DNA from: Pseudomonadaceae bacterium
GTDB lineage: Bacteria > Pseudomonadota > Gammaproteobacteria > Pseudomonadales > Pseudomonadaceae
Length of the DNA: 64,000 bases
NCBI GenBank assembly: GCA_900766265.1
Contig: CAAFUS010000005.1
Coordinates: 186,001-250,000, forward strand
Direction: 5' to 3'
A model generated the notes under the pieces. The model searched no databases. It was not told the origin of the DNA and was given only the letters and a program-made list of their open reading frames with translations. The translations under genes were made by a program, and so were the position numbers. Below are positions 9,030 through 17,056 of the stretch, one piece after another (position 1 is the stretch's first letter; the number at the start of each line of letters is the position of its first letter).

Positions 9030-9484
9030 CCAGGAAACCGTATTTAGCTCTGGAATGACTGGAAACGGTGAACCAGATTTGAGCACAGGGGTCTATCCCT
9101 ACTGTCGATGATCAGTTCGATGGCAATTCAATATCGAAATGATCGCAACCTGCGCTTTCGTTTTCGTCGCCACTTCGGCGAGCGAATTGCGCCAGGTAGC
9201 TCCGCCCCTGATGCATCAGGCGGGATGAATCGAAGCCAGGCGACGGCAAACAAAAACAATACCTGAGCCCGCTTCGTTCCTTCGCATGCTGATGCACCAG
9301 GCATAACAATAGGTCAGAAGGAGAATGCACTTTGGCTACCGAGATGATCTGGTTGCTGAGGAGTGAGGAGAGATGACTCCGAGCCTCTTGGCAGGGCGGA
9401 GGCTCGACCTGTCCGCCTCGCTTACGAATGTGAATCAAGCCGCGTCACTCAGTGAACAACAACCTCTCCGTCAAGGATGAAACC
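9030..9484 (+). promoter_or_regulatory. Long structured intergenic region / candidate wza leader
   Basis: 455 noncoding bases separate wecG-like from wza. They contain a 14-bp perfect palindrome CCTGATGCATCAGG (9207-9220) flanked by CCGCC/CGGG, and two mutually exclusive hairpins: GAGCCTC/GAGGCTC (9381-9387 with 9399-9405) and GGCGGA/TCCGCC (9395-9400 with 9412-9417). GGA triplets occur at 9320, 9360, 9367, 9398 and in the Shine-Dalgarno at 9475, the arrangement expected of RsmA/CsrA-controlled leaders. No convincing gene or sigma-70 promoter could be assigned. The role as a regulated 5' leader is inference. Confidence 0.45.
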
Positions 9485-10588
9485 ATGAAAACTATATTCG
9501 CTCTCGCCGTCGCCTCTGCCCTGACTCTGCAGGGCTGTGCATTCGCACCCGGCCAGTATCTTGATCCCGACGAATTCAAGGAAGGTGCCGAAGCCGAGCA
9601 CGGTACCGTCCAGCTGATCCGCATCACGCCGGACCTGCTCAAGGGCGACCTGACGTCGGACATGGGTACCGCCGCCAAGGAAGAGCTGTTGAGCTACAAG
9701 CCGTCCTCCTACCGCATCGGTGCCAACGACCTGCTGTATATCACCGTCTGGGATCACCCTGAACTGACCACGCCGTCCGGCTCCCAACAGCAGATGGATG
9801 CCAACGGTCGTCTGGTTCGCCCCGATGGCACCCTGTTCTACCCCTACATCGGCAACGTCAATGCCGCCGGCATGACCATCGAGGAGCTGCGCTCCACCAT
9901 CGCGCGCCGCCTGACCTCCTACATCGACAGCCCGCAGGTGGACGTCAGCATCCTTCGCTTCGGCAGCCAGCGCGTGATCCTGTCCGGTGCATTCAACACC
10001 GCCGGCGAGATCCCTGTGACCACCGCCCCGATGACCATCGTCCAGGCGATCGGCCAGGCCGGCGTCGCTACCGAAGATGCCGACCTCACCGGTCTGACCC
10101 TCAAGCGTGACGGCCGCGAATACCTGCTTGACGTCGATTCCCTGAACCGTCGCGACTCCTGGCTGCACCAGGTCTACCTGAAGGACGGTGACACGCTGCA
10201 CCTGCCTTACAACGACCAGAAGAAGATCTACGTGCTGGGCGAGATCCAGCAGCCGCAGGCACTGACCTTCAAGGCTACCAGCATGAACCTGATGGACGCC
10301 ATCGGCACCGCCGGCGGCATTCGCCAGGAAACCGCCGACGGCGAAGCGGTCTACGTGATCCGCGGCGCGGAAAACATGGCCACCGAACCGGCCAAGGTGT
10401 TCCAGCTCAACGCCAAGTCGCCGACCGCATTCGCCCTGGCCAAGCACTTCCCGCTGCAGCCCCAGGACGTGGTGTTCGTTGGCCCGGCCAACATTACCCG
10501 CTGGAACCGCTTCATCAGCCAGTTGCTGCCGTCGGCGAGCATCATCGGCACCGGCGCCGCGGCTGACTACAACATCAACCGCCGCTGA
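9485..10588 (+). CDS. wza: Wza-type outer membrane polysaccharide export lipoprotein
   Basis: Outer membrane channel for the polymer made by this cluster, working with the Wzc kinase. 367 residues from the ATG at 9485, chosen because AAGGATG lies just upstream and because it gives a lipoprotein signal peptide ending LTLQGC (Cys18). The polysaccharide export (PES) domain starts at about residue 70 with YRIGANDLLYITVW, and SLBB-type repeats follow (VILSGAFN, IYVLGEIQQP), ending in a C-terminal segment that forms the outer membrane helix in Wza. In this cluster wza is last and behind its own long leader, apart from wzc at the other end. A strong terminator follows. Confidence 0.93.
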   Translation: MKTIFALAVASALTLQGCAFAPGQYLDPDEFKEGAEAEHGTVQLIRITPDLLKGDLTSDMGTAAKEELLSYKPSSYRIGANDLLYITVWDHPELTTPSGSQQQMDANGRLVRPDGTLFYPYIGNVNAAGMTIEELRSTIARRLTSYIDSPQVDVSILRFGSQRVILSGAFNTAGEIPVTTAPMTIVQAIGQAGVATEDADLTGLTLKRDGREYLLDVDSLNRRDSWLHQVYLKDGDTLHLPYNDQKKIYVLGEIQQPQALTFKATSMNLMDAIGTAGGIRQETADGEAVYVIRGAENMATEPAKVFQLNAKSPTAFALAKHFPLQPQDVVFVGPANITRWNRFISQLLPSASIIGTGAAADYNINRR

Positions 10589-10630
10589 CAGGGCAAGCCA
10601 AGACGGGTCGCTGATATCGGCCCGTCGCCC

Positions 10631-10665
10631 AAAAAGGCCGCATACATTTGCGGCCTTTTTATTTT
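10631..10665 (+). terminator. Intrinsic terminator of the EPS cluster
   Basis: AAAAAGGCCGC and GCGGCCTTTTT form a GC-rich stem with a short loop followed by TTTTTATTTT, 42 bases after the wza stop. It reads well on the + strand and closes the exopolysaccharide transcript. Confidence 0.88.
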
Positions 10666-10812
10666 GAAGCGAACGTGCTGCAGGAACTGCAGATGAAGGA
10701 CGACGGGAATCCACGTCCGGCATTCGCTGTGGCGCTGTCCACCCTGCTCGCAGCGGACGCGCACCGGCAGGACCAGTGGCGTAACCATCCCGTATTGCTT
10801 ACCGCTGGCTGC

Positions 10813-10834
10813 GGCTGCGCACGCCAGCGCAGCC
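10813..10834 (-). other. Hairpin downstream of moeA
   Basis: GGCTGCGC / GCGCAGCC with a six-base loop, immediately after the moeA stop codon. No T run follows on the - strand, so it may be a mRNA 3' stabiliser or Rho-assisted end. Confidence 0.4.
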
Positions 10835-10837
10835 CCC

Positions 10838-12046
10838 TTAATGCATCAGCTCACTGAAGGGGATGAAGGCCACCATCGCTCCGGACTCGAAGGTGCGATG
10901 CTCCCGAACCTCGACCAGACCATCGGCCCAGGATGCGCTGCGCAAGACCGACGAGCTCTGGTTCGGGTACAGCACGGCGCTGCCCTGCTCCAGGCGCGCT
11001 CGCAAGTATTCGCGGCGTGTCCCCGCCCGCGGCCAATCGAAGGCTGCAGGCACCTGGAAAGTCAAAGGCTGCACCGCGGCAACACCGAGCCGGCGCAACA
11101 GGTAAGCGCGTGCGAACAGTCCGAACGTGACGAGCGTCGAGGCAGGGTTGCCCGGCAGGCCGATCACCGGAATTCCTCGATAGTGGCCGCAGGTGAGCGG
11201 CTTGCCCGGCTTGATGGCAAGCTTCCAGAACGTCAACTCGCCCTCTTCGCGCAACACCTGGCCCAGAAAATCGGCTTCCCCGACCGAAACGCCACCGGTG
11301 GAGAGAATCAGGTCGGTTCCCTCCAGCGCGCCCAGCGCTGCGCGGATACGCTGGGGGTCGTCGGGTAGAACACCCAGGTCGAGCACATCGCAGCCAAGCG
11401 CGCGCAGCCACTGATCGAGCAGGCTTCGGTTGCTGTTATAGATCTGTCCCATCGCGAGCGGGCGACCCGGCTCGACCAGTTCGTCCCCCGTCGACAGCAG
11501 CGCGACTCGGGGCCTGCGCGTTACCCTGAGGGTGTCGGCGCCCACCGACGCGGCCAGCGCGAGCTCGACCGCCCCCAGCCGAGTGCCGGCTTCGAGCATC
11601 TTGTCGCCGCGTCGCGCCTCGCCGCCCTGTGGGCGCACATGCTGCCCCTGACGAACCGGCTCGGTGAAGCGAACCCGTCCATCATCGAGCAGTTCGACGT
11701 TTTCCTGCATTTCGACCGTATCGGCCCCTTCGGGCATAGGCGCTCCGGTGAAGATCCGAGCGCAACTGCCCGGCTGCAACGGAGCTGGCTGCATGCCGGC
11801 GAAGATCTTCTGGCTCACGGGCAACGGCTCGCCGGTCAGGTCGCCATGGCGCACGGCATAGCCATCCATGGCGCTGTTCGGCCAGGGCGGCAGATCCCCA
11901 TTGCAGATCAGCGGCTCGGCGAGCACCCGCCCATTGGCCTGGCCCAGAGCGACGATTTCGACCTCTCGAATAGGTGCCTCATCGGCCTGCTCCAACAGGG
12001 ATGCCAGCGCCTTTTCGACGGGCAGAAGCGAAGAGACACCGCTCAT
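10838..12046 (-). CDS. moeA: Molybdopterin molybdenumtransferase MoeA
   Basis: Inserts molybdate into adenylated molybdopterin in the last common step of molybdenum cofactor synthesis. 402 residues. Characteristic motifs: SAMDGYAVR near residue 60, the TGDELVEPG region, the MPT-binding ILSTGGVSVGEAD, GKPLTCG and GLPGNPAS, and a C-terminal beta domain. The ATG at 12046 overlaps the moaB stop by four bases (ATGA), so the two are translationally coupled; longer forms would run into moaB. Together with mobA across the divergent gap it forms a cofactor group, while moaA sits 36 kb away. High certainty. Confidence 0.95.
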   Translation of the reverse strand: MSGVSSLLPVEKALASLLEQADEAPIREVEIVALGQANGRVLAEPLICNGDLPPWPNSAMDGYAVRHGDLTGEPLPVSQKIFAGMQPAPLQPGSCARIFTGAPMPEGADTVEMQENVELLDDGRVRFTEPVRQGQHVRPQGGEARRGDKMLEAGTRLGAVELALAASVGADTLRVTRRPRVALLSTGDELVEPGRPLAMGQIYNSNRSLLDQWLRALGCDVLDLGVLPDDPQRIRAALGALEGTDLILSTGGVSVGEADFLGQVLREEGELTFWKLAIKPGKPLTCGHYRGIPVIGLPGNPASTLVTFGLFARAYLLRRLGVAAVQPLTFQVPAAFDWPRAGTRREYLRARLEQGSAVLYPNQSSSVLRSASWADGLVEVREHRTFESGAMVAFIPFSELMH

Positions 12047-12582
12047 GAGCGCGTTTCGCAGGGCGCCGCCTGCTTGAGGTGCGGCACGAAGTTGCAGGGT
12101 CTGTGGCGCGCATCGAGCTGTTGCTCGAGGATGCCGTCCCACGCCGTGCGGCAGGCATTGGTAGAGCCCGGCAGGCAGCAGACCAGGGTCGCGTTGGCCA
12201 GACCCGCCAGCGCTCTAGACTGTACCGTTGAGGTGCCGATATCGGCGAAGGAAATCTGCCGGAACAGCTCGCCGAAGCCATCGACCTGCTTGTCCAGCAG
12301 GCAGGCGACCGCCTCGGGGGTGCTGTCACGCCCGGTGAAGCCGGTACCACCGGTGATAAGCACCACCTGGACCACGTCTTCGGCGATCCAGTGGGCGACC
12401 TGCGCGCGAATCCGATACAGGTCATCCTTGAGCAGCACCCGCTCGGCCAGTCGGTGGCCGGCCCCGGTCAGCTTGTCCACCAACAACTGACCCGAGGTGT
12501 CGGTCTCGAAAGTACGCGTATCGCTTACCGTCAGGACGGCGATATTCAAAGGCGCGAAAGGTTGTTCAGCCTTGTGACTCAT
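12043..12582 (-). CDS. moaB: Molybdenum cofactor biosynthesis protein MoaB
   Basis: MoaB/MogA family protein that adenylates molybdopterin before metal insertion. 179 residues, the usual length. The MPT-binding motif GGTGFTGRD lies around residue 78, preceded by the LTVSDTRTFETDTSG strand region typical of MoaB. First gene of the moaB-moeA operon and divergent from mobA with a 66-base gap that must hold both promoters. No anomalies. Confidence 0.95.
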   Translation of the reverse strand: MSHKAEQPFAPLNIAVLTVSDTRTFETDTSGQLLVDKLTGAGHRLAERVLLKDDLYRIRAQVAHWIAEDVVQVVLITGGTGFTGRDSTPEAVACLLDKQVDGFGELFRQISFADIGTSTVQSRALAGLANATLVCCLPGSTNACRTAWDGILEQQLDARHRPCNFVPHLKQAAPCETRS

Positions 12583-12648
12583 GGAGCTTCATCCGGTTGT
12601 TGGCATGCGAAGCCGGTGTTATATCACAGCCTTTTGCGGAGCCGCCCG

Positions 12649-13245
12649 ATGCCGGAACACCTGTCGCCACCCTGCTCGATACTCGTCCTGGCCGGTGGCC
12701 GCGGCCAACGCATGGGCGGCCGAGACAAGGGGCTCGTGGCCTGGCGTGACATGCCGCTGATCCATTGGGTACACGACGTCGCCCGCCCGCTGAGCGACGA
12801 CCTGATCATCTCCTGCAACCGCAATCAGGAACGCTACGCCGCCTTCGCAGACCGACTGGTCGGCGACGATCGCCCGGATTTTCCCGGGCCACTGGCCGGT
12901 ATACGCGCAGGCCTTGACGTCGCGAAGCATCCCTGGCTCCTGGTCATCCCCTGCGATGCGCCACTGATCGACCACGCGCTGCTGTCGCAGCTGCATCGCG
13001 CGGCCTGCGTGTCCGGCCACACCAGCATGCTGCGCCGAGACGGACAGTGGGAGCCGCTGTTCTGCATGATTCCGACCCGCTTCGCGGCCCAGATCGAACA
13101 GGCCTGGCTCGCCGGCGAACGAAGCCCGAAGCAAGTGCTCTTTCCGCTCGGCGTCCAAGCAGTAGATATCGATGCGCTCGATCCGCGGGTGGCCAACTTC
13201 AACTCTCCCGATCTGCTGGTCCATCCGGGCCCATCGGGAACTTAG
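12649..13245 (+). CDS. mobA: Molybdenum cofactor guanylyltransferase MobA
   Basis: Attaches GMP to molybdopterin to give the bis-MGD cofactor of DMSO reductase-family enzymes such as nitrate reductase and formate dehydrogenase. 198 residues from the ATG at 12649. The N-terminal LVLAGGRGQRMGGRDKG is the GTP-binding signature, and IPCDAP near residue 102 carries the metal-binding Asp. A longer in-frame reading to 12391 would run through moaB on the other strand and is not credible. Its presence implies bis-MGD enzymes in this organism. Confidence 0.95.
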   Translation: MPEHLSPPCSILVLAGGRGQRMGGRDKGLVAWRDMPLIHWVHDVARPLSDDLIISCNRNQERYAAFADRLVGDDRPDFPGPLAGIRAGLDVAKHPWLLVIPCDAPLIDHALLSQLHRAACVSGHTSMLRRDGQWEPLFCMIPTRFAAQIEQAWLAGERSPKQVLFPLGVQAVDIDALDPRVANFNSPDLLVHPGPSGT

Positions 13246-13297
13246 CGTGGCAGCCTCCGTCACACGGTTGTCCCCATTACATTCGAGGAGAAGCGCA

Positions 13298-13516
13298 ATG
13301 CGGCATCGCCTAGCTGCAGCAGTCCTGGTTGCCTTCGGCGTCCTTCTGGCAGGTTGCTCATCACCCAGCGTGATCACGCTCAACGATGGCAGGGAGATCC
13401 AGACACTCGATCGACCCAAGTACGACGAGGACTCGGGCTTCTATGAGTACGAACAGATCGACGGCAAGCCGGGCAAGGTCAACAAGGACCAGGTCCGCAC
13501 CGTTCAGGAGCTCTGA
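13298..13516 (+). CDS. Small YgdI/YgdR-like lipoprotein
   Basis: 72-residue protein with a lipoprotein signal ending LLAGC, then a short beta-rich domain (VITLNDGREIQTLDRPKY and YEYEQIDGKPGKVNKDQVRTV split by a few residues), the pattern of the YgdI/YgdR SH3-like family. GAGGAG lies seven bases before the ATG. Predicted to sit in the outer membrane or periplasmic leaflet; function unknown. It stands alone between mobA and tRNA-Pro. Confidence 0.85.
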   Translation: MRHRLAAAVLVAFGVLLAGCSSPSVITLNDGREIQTLDRPKYDEDSGFYEYEQIDGKPGKVNKDQVRTVQEL

Positions 13517-13570
13517 ACCCGGGCGGCGCGCTGCCCCGATCGAGGGGCATAAAAACCTGGCTCTAAGGTA

Positions 13571-13598
13571 TTGTGGAGCAATGGTTTTTCTGTAAAAT
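13571..13598 (+). promoter_or_regulatory. Sigma-70 promoter of tRNA-Pro
   Basis: TTGTGG, 16 bases, then TAAAAT (13593-13598), with TG one base upstream of the -10. The expected start falls a few bases before the tRNA 5' end. Confidence 0.6.
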
Positions 13599-13610
13599 GC
13601 GCGCCAGCTT

Positions 13611-13687
13611 CGGAGCGTAGCGCAGCTTGGTAGCGCGTCTCGTTCGGGACGAGAAGGTCGCTGGTTCGAATCCAGTCGCTCCGACCA
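13611..13687 (+). tRNA. tRNA-Pro (anticodon CGG)
   Basis: Complete 77-base cloverleaf: acceptor stem CGGAGCG/CGCTCCG, D arm AGCGCAGCTTGGTAGCGC, anticodon stem TCTCG/CGAGA around loop TTCGGGA (anticodon CGG, reads CCG), T arm CTGG-TTCGAAT-CCAG and an encoded ACCA end. No integrase or duplicated 3' end is present nearby. Confidence 0.97.
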
Positions 13688-13717
13688 TATCCCGACCAGA
13701 ATATCTGTGATGTTCTG

Positions 13718-13755
13718 GAAACAATAAAACCGGCCTCGGCCGGTTTTATTGTTTC
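13718..13755 (+). terminator. Bidirectional terminator after tRNA-Pro
   Basis: Perfect 18-bp inverted repeat (13718-13735 and 13738-13755) with core CCGGCC/GGCCGG followed by TTTTATTGTTT, 30 bases after the tRNA. A- and T-rich flanks on both sides allow function in both directions. Confidence 0.9.
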
Positions 13756-13823
13756 TACAGCAGGTGCGCCCGGGATTCCCTTTCTGCTAATCCGCAGTCG
13801 AACGATACGCCTGGAGCTGGCAC

Positions 13824-14015
13824 ATGGATTGGTTGTCCGCCTCACTCGCCGCCACACTCTGCGCCCCGCTGTTTCTTATGACCATGGTTCTGTTTCGCCA
13901 GTCAGAAAGAGCCAGAACACTACCCGCCGCCTTTGCATTGATCTCGTTAAGTATGGCAAGCATGCTTGGCGCACTCGCCTTCGCGGGTCTGGCGGTCATC
14001 CAGTGGTTGCGCTAG
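13824..14015 (+). CDS. Small two-helix membrane protein, unknown
   Basis: 63 residues with two hydrophobic stretches (about 6-23 and 37-60) joined by a short basic loop, RQSERAR. GGAG stands upstream of the ATG at a workable distance. Not recognised as a named family. It is convergent with the glutaredoxin-like gene. The competing antisense reading at 13787-13999 has no comparable start signal. Probably a real small membrane protein, but length alone makes this uncertain. Confidence 0.5.
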   Translation: MDWLSASLAATLCAPLFLMTMVLFRQSERARTLPAAFALISLSMASMLGALAFAGLAVIQWLR

Positions 14016-14028
14016 ACGATAGTAGTAC

Positions 14029-14265
14029 TCAGCTTAGAAAGCTCACTACTTGCTCGGCCTCGAAAGGCCAGTCCAGTTCCGCCCCGCTATCGACTCGCCT
14101 GAGCACCGGAATACGCAGCGCGTAATCATCCATCCATTGCTCCTGCTCGGCGATATCCAGAAGCTCGACCATCAACCCGTGCTCGACCAGAGGCAACAGT
14201 ATCGCTTCGGCCTGTTCGCACAAATGGCATCCCAGCGTTCCGAAAAGTTGGCATTCGGGCAACAT
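14029..14265 (-). CDS. Glutaredoxin family protein (DUF836-like)
   Basis: 78-residue thioredoxin-fold protein. The N-terminal strand ends in a CHLC redox motif (Cys13 and Cys16), followed by the helix and a cis-Pro strand RIPVLRR, as in glutaredoxin-like DUF836 proteins. It likely serves as a cytosolic thiol-disulfide carrier, though partners are unknown. It is convergent with the small membrane protein and divergent from the oprD leader. Confidence 0.85.
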   Translation of the reverse strand: MLPECQLFGTLGCHLCEQAEAILLPLVEHGLMVELLDIAEQEQWMDDYALRIPVLRRVDSGAELDWPFEAEQVVSFLS

Positions 14266-14531
14266 GTTGGCTGTAACTCTCCTATAAGTAATACAACAGT
14301 CTAGCAGCCGTCCCGCGAAGCTCCACGCACGCCTTTATTCAGGGCGGAAGTACCGATCAGTGCGCCACGCAAGAACATTGCAAATTGATGACATATGCAC
14401 CATTTCGCCAAGTTCCTCACAATCTTGTAATTTTCAACGCAGCCGGTGGAATTCTTCACATTAGGGTTCGACGTCCGCCAAACAAAGCGATAGCATGCGG
14501 CGCCGAAGGCAAACCAAAGGGTTTTGTCTGA

Positions 14532-14556
14532 AATCCTCCGTTATGGTCGGAGGATT
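14532..14556 (+). promoter_or_regulatory. Inverted repeat upstream of the porin gene
   Basis: AATCCTCCG and CGGAGGATT flank a seven-base loop, 178 bases before the porin start, in a 468-base gap that otherwise shows only AT-rich promoter-like sequence. It could be an operator or an RNA hairpin in the leader. A second small hairpin, GGATGCT/AGCATCC, follows at 14595-14610. Confidence 0.4.
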
Positions 14557-14583
14557 GCATAAGCGACGTTGCGGGAAATAACA

Positions 14584-14730
14584 ATGCAGCCCATGGATGC
14601 TCAAGCATCCAGTGCGTCGGTGGGGGAAGTCTTGAAGACTCACGTCCAAGAGCCAACGCAGTGGAAGCAAGGACTCATCCGTGGCGCCGCAATAGCGCGA
14701 CACCAGAGCATCATCCAACAGGAGACATAA
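14584..14730 (+). CDS. Candidate 48-residue upstream ORF in the porin leader
   Basis: ATG at 14584, preceded by GCGGGAAATAACA, opens a 48-codon frame that stops three bases before the porin ATG. The porin Shine-Dalgarno (CAGGAGA) lies inside its last codons, so translation of one could couple to the other. The product is hydrophilic, has no signal peptide or membrane helix and matches nothing I recognise. It may be a leader peptide or chance. Confidence 0.25.
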   Translation: MQPMDAQASSASVGEVLKTHVQEPTQWKQGLIRGAAIARHQSIIQQET

Positions 14731-14733
14731 GAA

Positions 14734-16068
14734 ATGCTCAAGACCCCCATCGCCCGGGCCGTGGCTCTCGCCACTCTGGGAGCAAGCTTGACCATCCCGA
14801 CCATGGCTCACGCCGAGTTCATCAAGGACAGCAAGGCCGGTTTGGAACTGCGTAACTTCTATTTCAACCGTGACTTCCGCGAACCCACCAGCGACACCGT
14901 GCGCGGACAAAACAAGATCGATGAGTGGGCGCAGGGCTTCCTGCTTCGCTACGAGTCTGGCTTCACTGAAGGCACCGTAGGTTTCGGCCTTGATGCGATG
15001 GGCCTGCTGGGCGTGAAGCTTGATTCGGGCGGCGGATCTGGCGGCTCGGGCCTGCTCCCAGCAGATCTTTCCAGCGTAAATTCCAACCAGGGCAAAGCTG
15101 GTTCGCAGGATGAGTACTCGCACATCACCTACGCCGCCAAAGCACGTATCTCCAAGACCACTCTGAAGGTCGGCGACCTGCAGCTGAAGAACATGGCCAT
15201 CGCTTCCAGCGACAGCCGCCTGCTGCCCCAGACCTTCCAGGGCGGCCAGCTGAACTCGATGGAGATCGGTGGTCTGACGCTGGATGCCGGTTACCTGAAC
15301 CGTGTCAACAACCGTGATTCGACTAACAATGAAGTTATGTCAATCAGCAACCGTGGCGGGGTCAACAATGCAGGGGTTCGCTCCAACGCTAGCGGCATCG
15401 TAACTGCCAACACCGATGCCAATAGATCTACGGAGTTCCGCTATGTGGGCGGTACCTATAAGGTCATGGATAACCTGACCGCTGCGTACTACCACAGCCA
15501 GTTGGAAGATCTGTACAAGCAGCACTCTTTCAACCTGGTGCACGTACTGCCCCTGGCTGACAAGCAGTCGCTGAAAACCGACCTGCGCTACGCCCGCTCC
15601 AAGGACGACGGCAACTCCAACGTCGACAACAACGCCTTCGGCGCCATGGTCACCTACGCCCTGAGCGGCCACAGCTTCGGCCTGGGCTACCAGCAAATGG
15701 ACGGCGACACCGGCTTCGCCTATGTCGGCGGCACCGACCCGTTCCTGGTGAACTACGTTCAGATCGGCCACTTCGGCAACCGTGACGAGAAGTCCTGGCA
15801 GGCCCGCTATGACTTCAACTTCGCGTCGGTTGGCATCCCCGGCCTGACCTTCATGACCCGCTACCTGTCCGGTGACAACGTCGAACGTGGCGCTGGCGTC
15901 GCAGAAGGCAAAGAGTGGGAGCGCAACACCGACATCGCTTATGTGTTCCAAGATGGCGCTCTGAAGAACCTGGGCATTCGCTGGAGAAACGCGACCATGC
16001 GCAGCAACTTCGCCCGCGACGTCGACGAGAACCGTCTGATCGTCAGCTACACCCTGCCGCTGATGTAA
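14734..16068 (+). CDS. OprD-family outer membrane porin
   Basis: Substrate-selective 18-stranded outer membrane channel of the Pseudomonas OprD family, 444 residues. A cleavable signal peptide ends TMAHA near residue 28, followed by FIKDSKAGLELRNFYFNRDF, the typical first strand of OprD proteins. Alternating aromatic strands and the C-terminal NRLIVSYTLPLM are also typical; the mature C-terminus ends in a hydrophobic strand. These porins take up basic amino acids, small carboxylates or aromatic acids; the substrate here is open. The ATG follows a good GGAG. Single-gene unit with its own terminator. Confidence 0.92.
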   Translation: MLKTPIARAVALATLGASLTIPTMAHAEFIKDSKAGLELRNFYFNRDFREPTSDTVRGQNKIDEWAQGFLLRYESGFTEGTVGFGLDAMGLLGVKLDSGGGSGGSGLLPADLSSVNSNQGKAGSQDEYSHITYAAKARISKTTLKVGDLQLKNMAIASSDSRLLPQTFQGGQLNSMEIGGLTLDAGYLNRVNNRDSTNNEVMSISNRGGVNNAGVRSNASGIVTANTDANRSTEFRYVGGTYKVMDNLTAAYYHSQLEDLYKQHSFNLVHVLPLADKQSLKTDLRYARSKDDGNSNVDNNAFGAMVTYALSGHSFGLGYQQMDGDTGFAYVGGTDPFLVNYVQIGHFGNRDEKSWQARYDFNFASVGIPGLTFMTRYLSGDNVERGAGVAEGKEWERNTDIAYVFQDGALKNLGIRWRNATMRSNFARDVDENRLIVSYTLPLM

Positions 16069-16093
16069 TCTGCGCATCCGCAGCAGCGTCAAG

Positions 16094-16126
16094 AACCCGC
16101 CCGGGCTTGCCAGGGCGGGTTTTTTA
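16094..16126 (+). terminator. Intrinsic terminator of the porin gene
   Basis: AACCCGCCC / GGGCGGGTT with a ten-base loop and a TTTTTTATT tail, 26 bases after the porin stop. Confidence 0.88.
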
Positions 16127-16250
16127 TTGCGCGTTCGTTGCAGCGAAGCGGATAGAGGGGGTGCAGCGGAACCTTGAGGTGTTGGCGGGCTCGAATTTCG
16201 AGATACAGGGCGTCACGTCCTGTTGAATACCTCGATGAAAGGAGCGGCAG

Positions 16251-16658
16251 ATGACTCTCGAATCCACCAACGGCCTCCCCGGTACTTCCCAGCCCTCTTC
16301 CAGCACCACGGACGATCAGCAGATGCCTCTGTTCGACAAGTCCGCTCACAAGCGCAACCTGCAAAACGCCCAGAGCGCGCTGATCGAAGAATTCCACACG
16401 CTCATCGGCGACACTGAGCGCCTGCTCAAGTACACCCAGAACACCGCAGGTACCCAGGCCGAGGAGCTGCGTACCAAGCTCAACGAGAACCTCGCCCGAG
16501 CGAGGGAGATGCTCAAGGATCGCGAAGGCTCGATGCGAGGCCAGGGCCAGGCGGCGATTCAATGCACCCAGGACTATGTCCAGACCCACCCCTGGCAGTC
16601 GGTCGGCATCGCCGCCGGCGTCGGTTTCCTGCTGGGCCTGCTGTCGTCGCGCAACTGA
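16251..16658 (+). CDS. ElaB/YqjD-like (DUF883) membrane-anchored protein
   Basis: 135 residues: a hydrophilic N-terminal part, an amphipathic helical middle with the DUF883 pattern (LIEEFHTLIGDTERLL ... EELRTKLNENLARAREML), then a C-terminal glycine-rich anchor (VGIAAGVGFLLGLLSSR). In Escherichia coli the relatives YqjD and ElaB bind ribosomes at the inner membrane in stationary phase. GAAAGGAG precedes the ATG. First gene of a three-gene operon with a YqjE-like and a YqjK-like protein, the same order as in enterobacteria. Confidence 0.88.
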   Translation: MTLESTNGLPGTSQPSSSTTDDQQMPLFDKSAHKRNLQNAQSALIEEFHTLIGDTERLLKYTQNTAGTQAEELRTKLNENLARAREMLKDREGSMRGQGQAAIQCTQDYVQTHPWQSVGIAAGVGFLLGLLSSRN

Positions 16659-16675
16659 TGCAGAGGGATACCCCC

Positions 16676-17056
16676 ATGGACTCCACGCACAACGATGAGG
16701 CGCCCAAGCCGTCCTTGAAGAAGCTGGGAGGCGCGCTCGTTGGGTTGATGCAGGGCCATCTTGAATTGCTGGGCATCGAGTTCCAGGAGGAGAAGGCGCG
16801 CACCTTCCGCCTCTTCCTCCTGGCAGGTGTTTCGCTGATTCTGGGATTGCTGATCCTGGTCGGCCTTTCGGCCGCCATCGTCATCGCCTTCTGGGAAACC
16901 CACCGTATTGCCGCGATTCTGGTGCTGTGCGCCGTCTACGCCGTCGCCCTGGCCATTTGCATCAGCAGAGCGCTGAAACTCGCCAAGGAGTGCGCCGCGC
17001 CCTTCCAGGCAACGCTGGAGGAGCTGGCCCGTAACCGGGAGAGACTATTGCCATGA
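16676..17056 (+). CDS. YqjE-like (phage holin superfamily III fold) membrane protein
   Basis: 126 residues with two adjacent membrane helices (about 44-66 and 74-96) and an amphipathic N-terminal helix (LGGALVGLMQGHLELLGIEF), the layout of the YqjE/PF07332 family. The ATG at 16676 has AGAGGG upstream; another in-frame ATG at 16658 overlaps the previous stop and is a possible alternative. The function is unknown; the neighbours suggest a stress or stationary-phase envelope role. Confidence 0.82.
   Translation: MDSTHNDEAPKPSLKKLGGALVGLMQGHLELLGIEFQEEKARTFRLFLLAGVSLILGLLILVGLSAAIVIAFWETHRIAAILVLCAVYAVALAICISRALKLAKECAAPFQATLEELARNRERLLP

Noticed and set aside
9107..9289. Short + strand ORF in the wza leader
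   Set aside because: Arg/Asn-rich, no ribosome binding site, and it crosses the palindrome at 9207; more likely noncoding leader.
9449..10723. 424-residue - strand ORF over wza
   Set aside because: wza on the + strand has a lipobox and a PES domain; the opposite frame has nothing recognisable.
13611..13755. tRNA-Pro as a phage or island attachment site
   Set aside because: No integrase and no repeated tRNA 3' end nearby; the tRNA is followed directly by its terminator.
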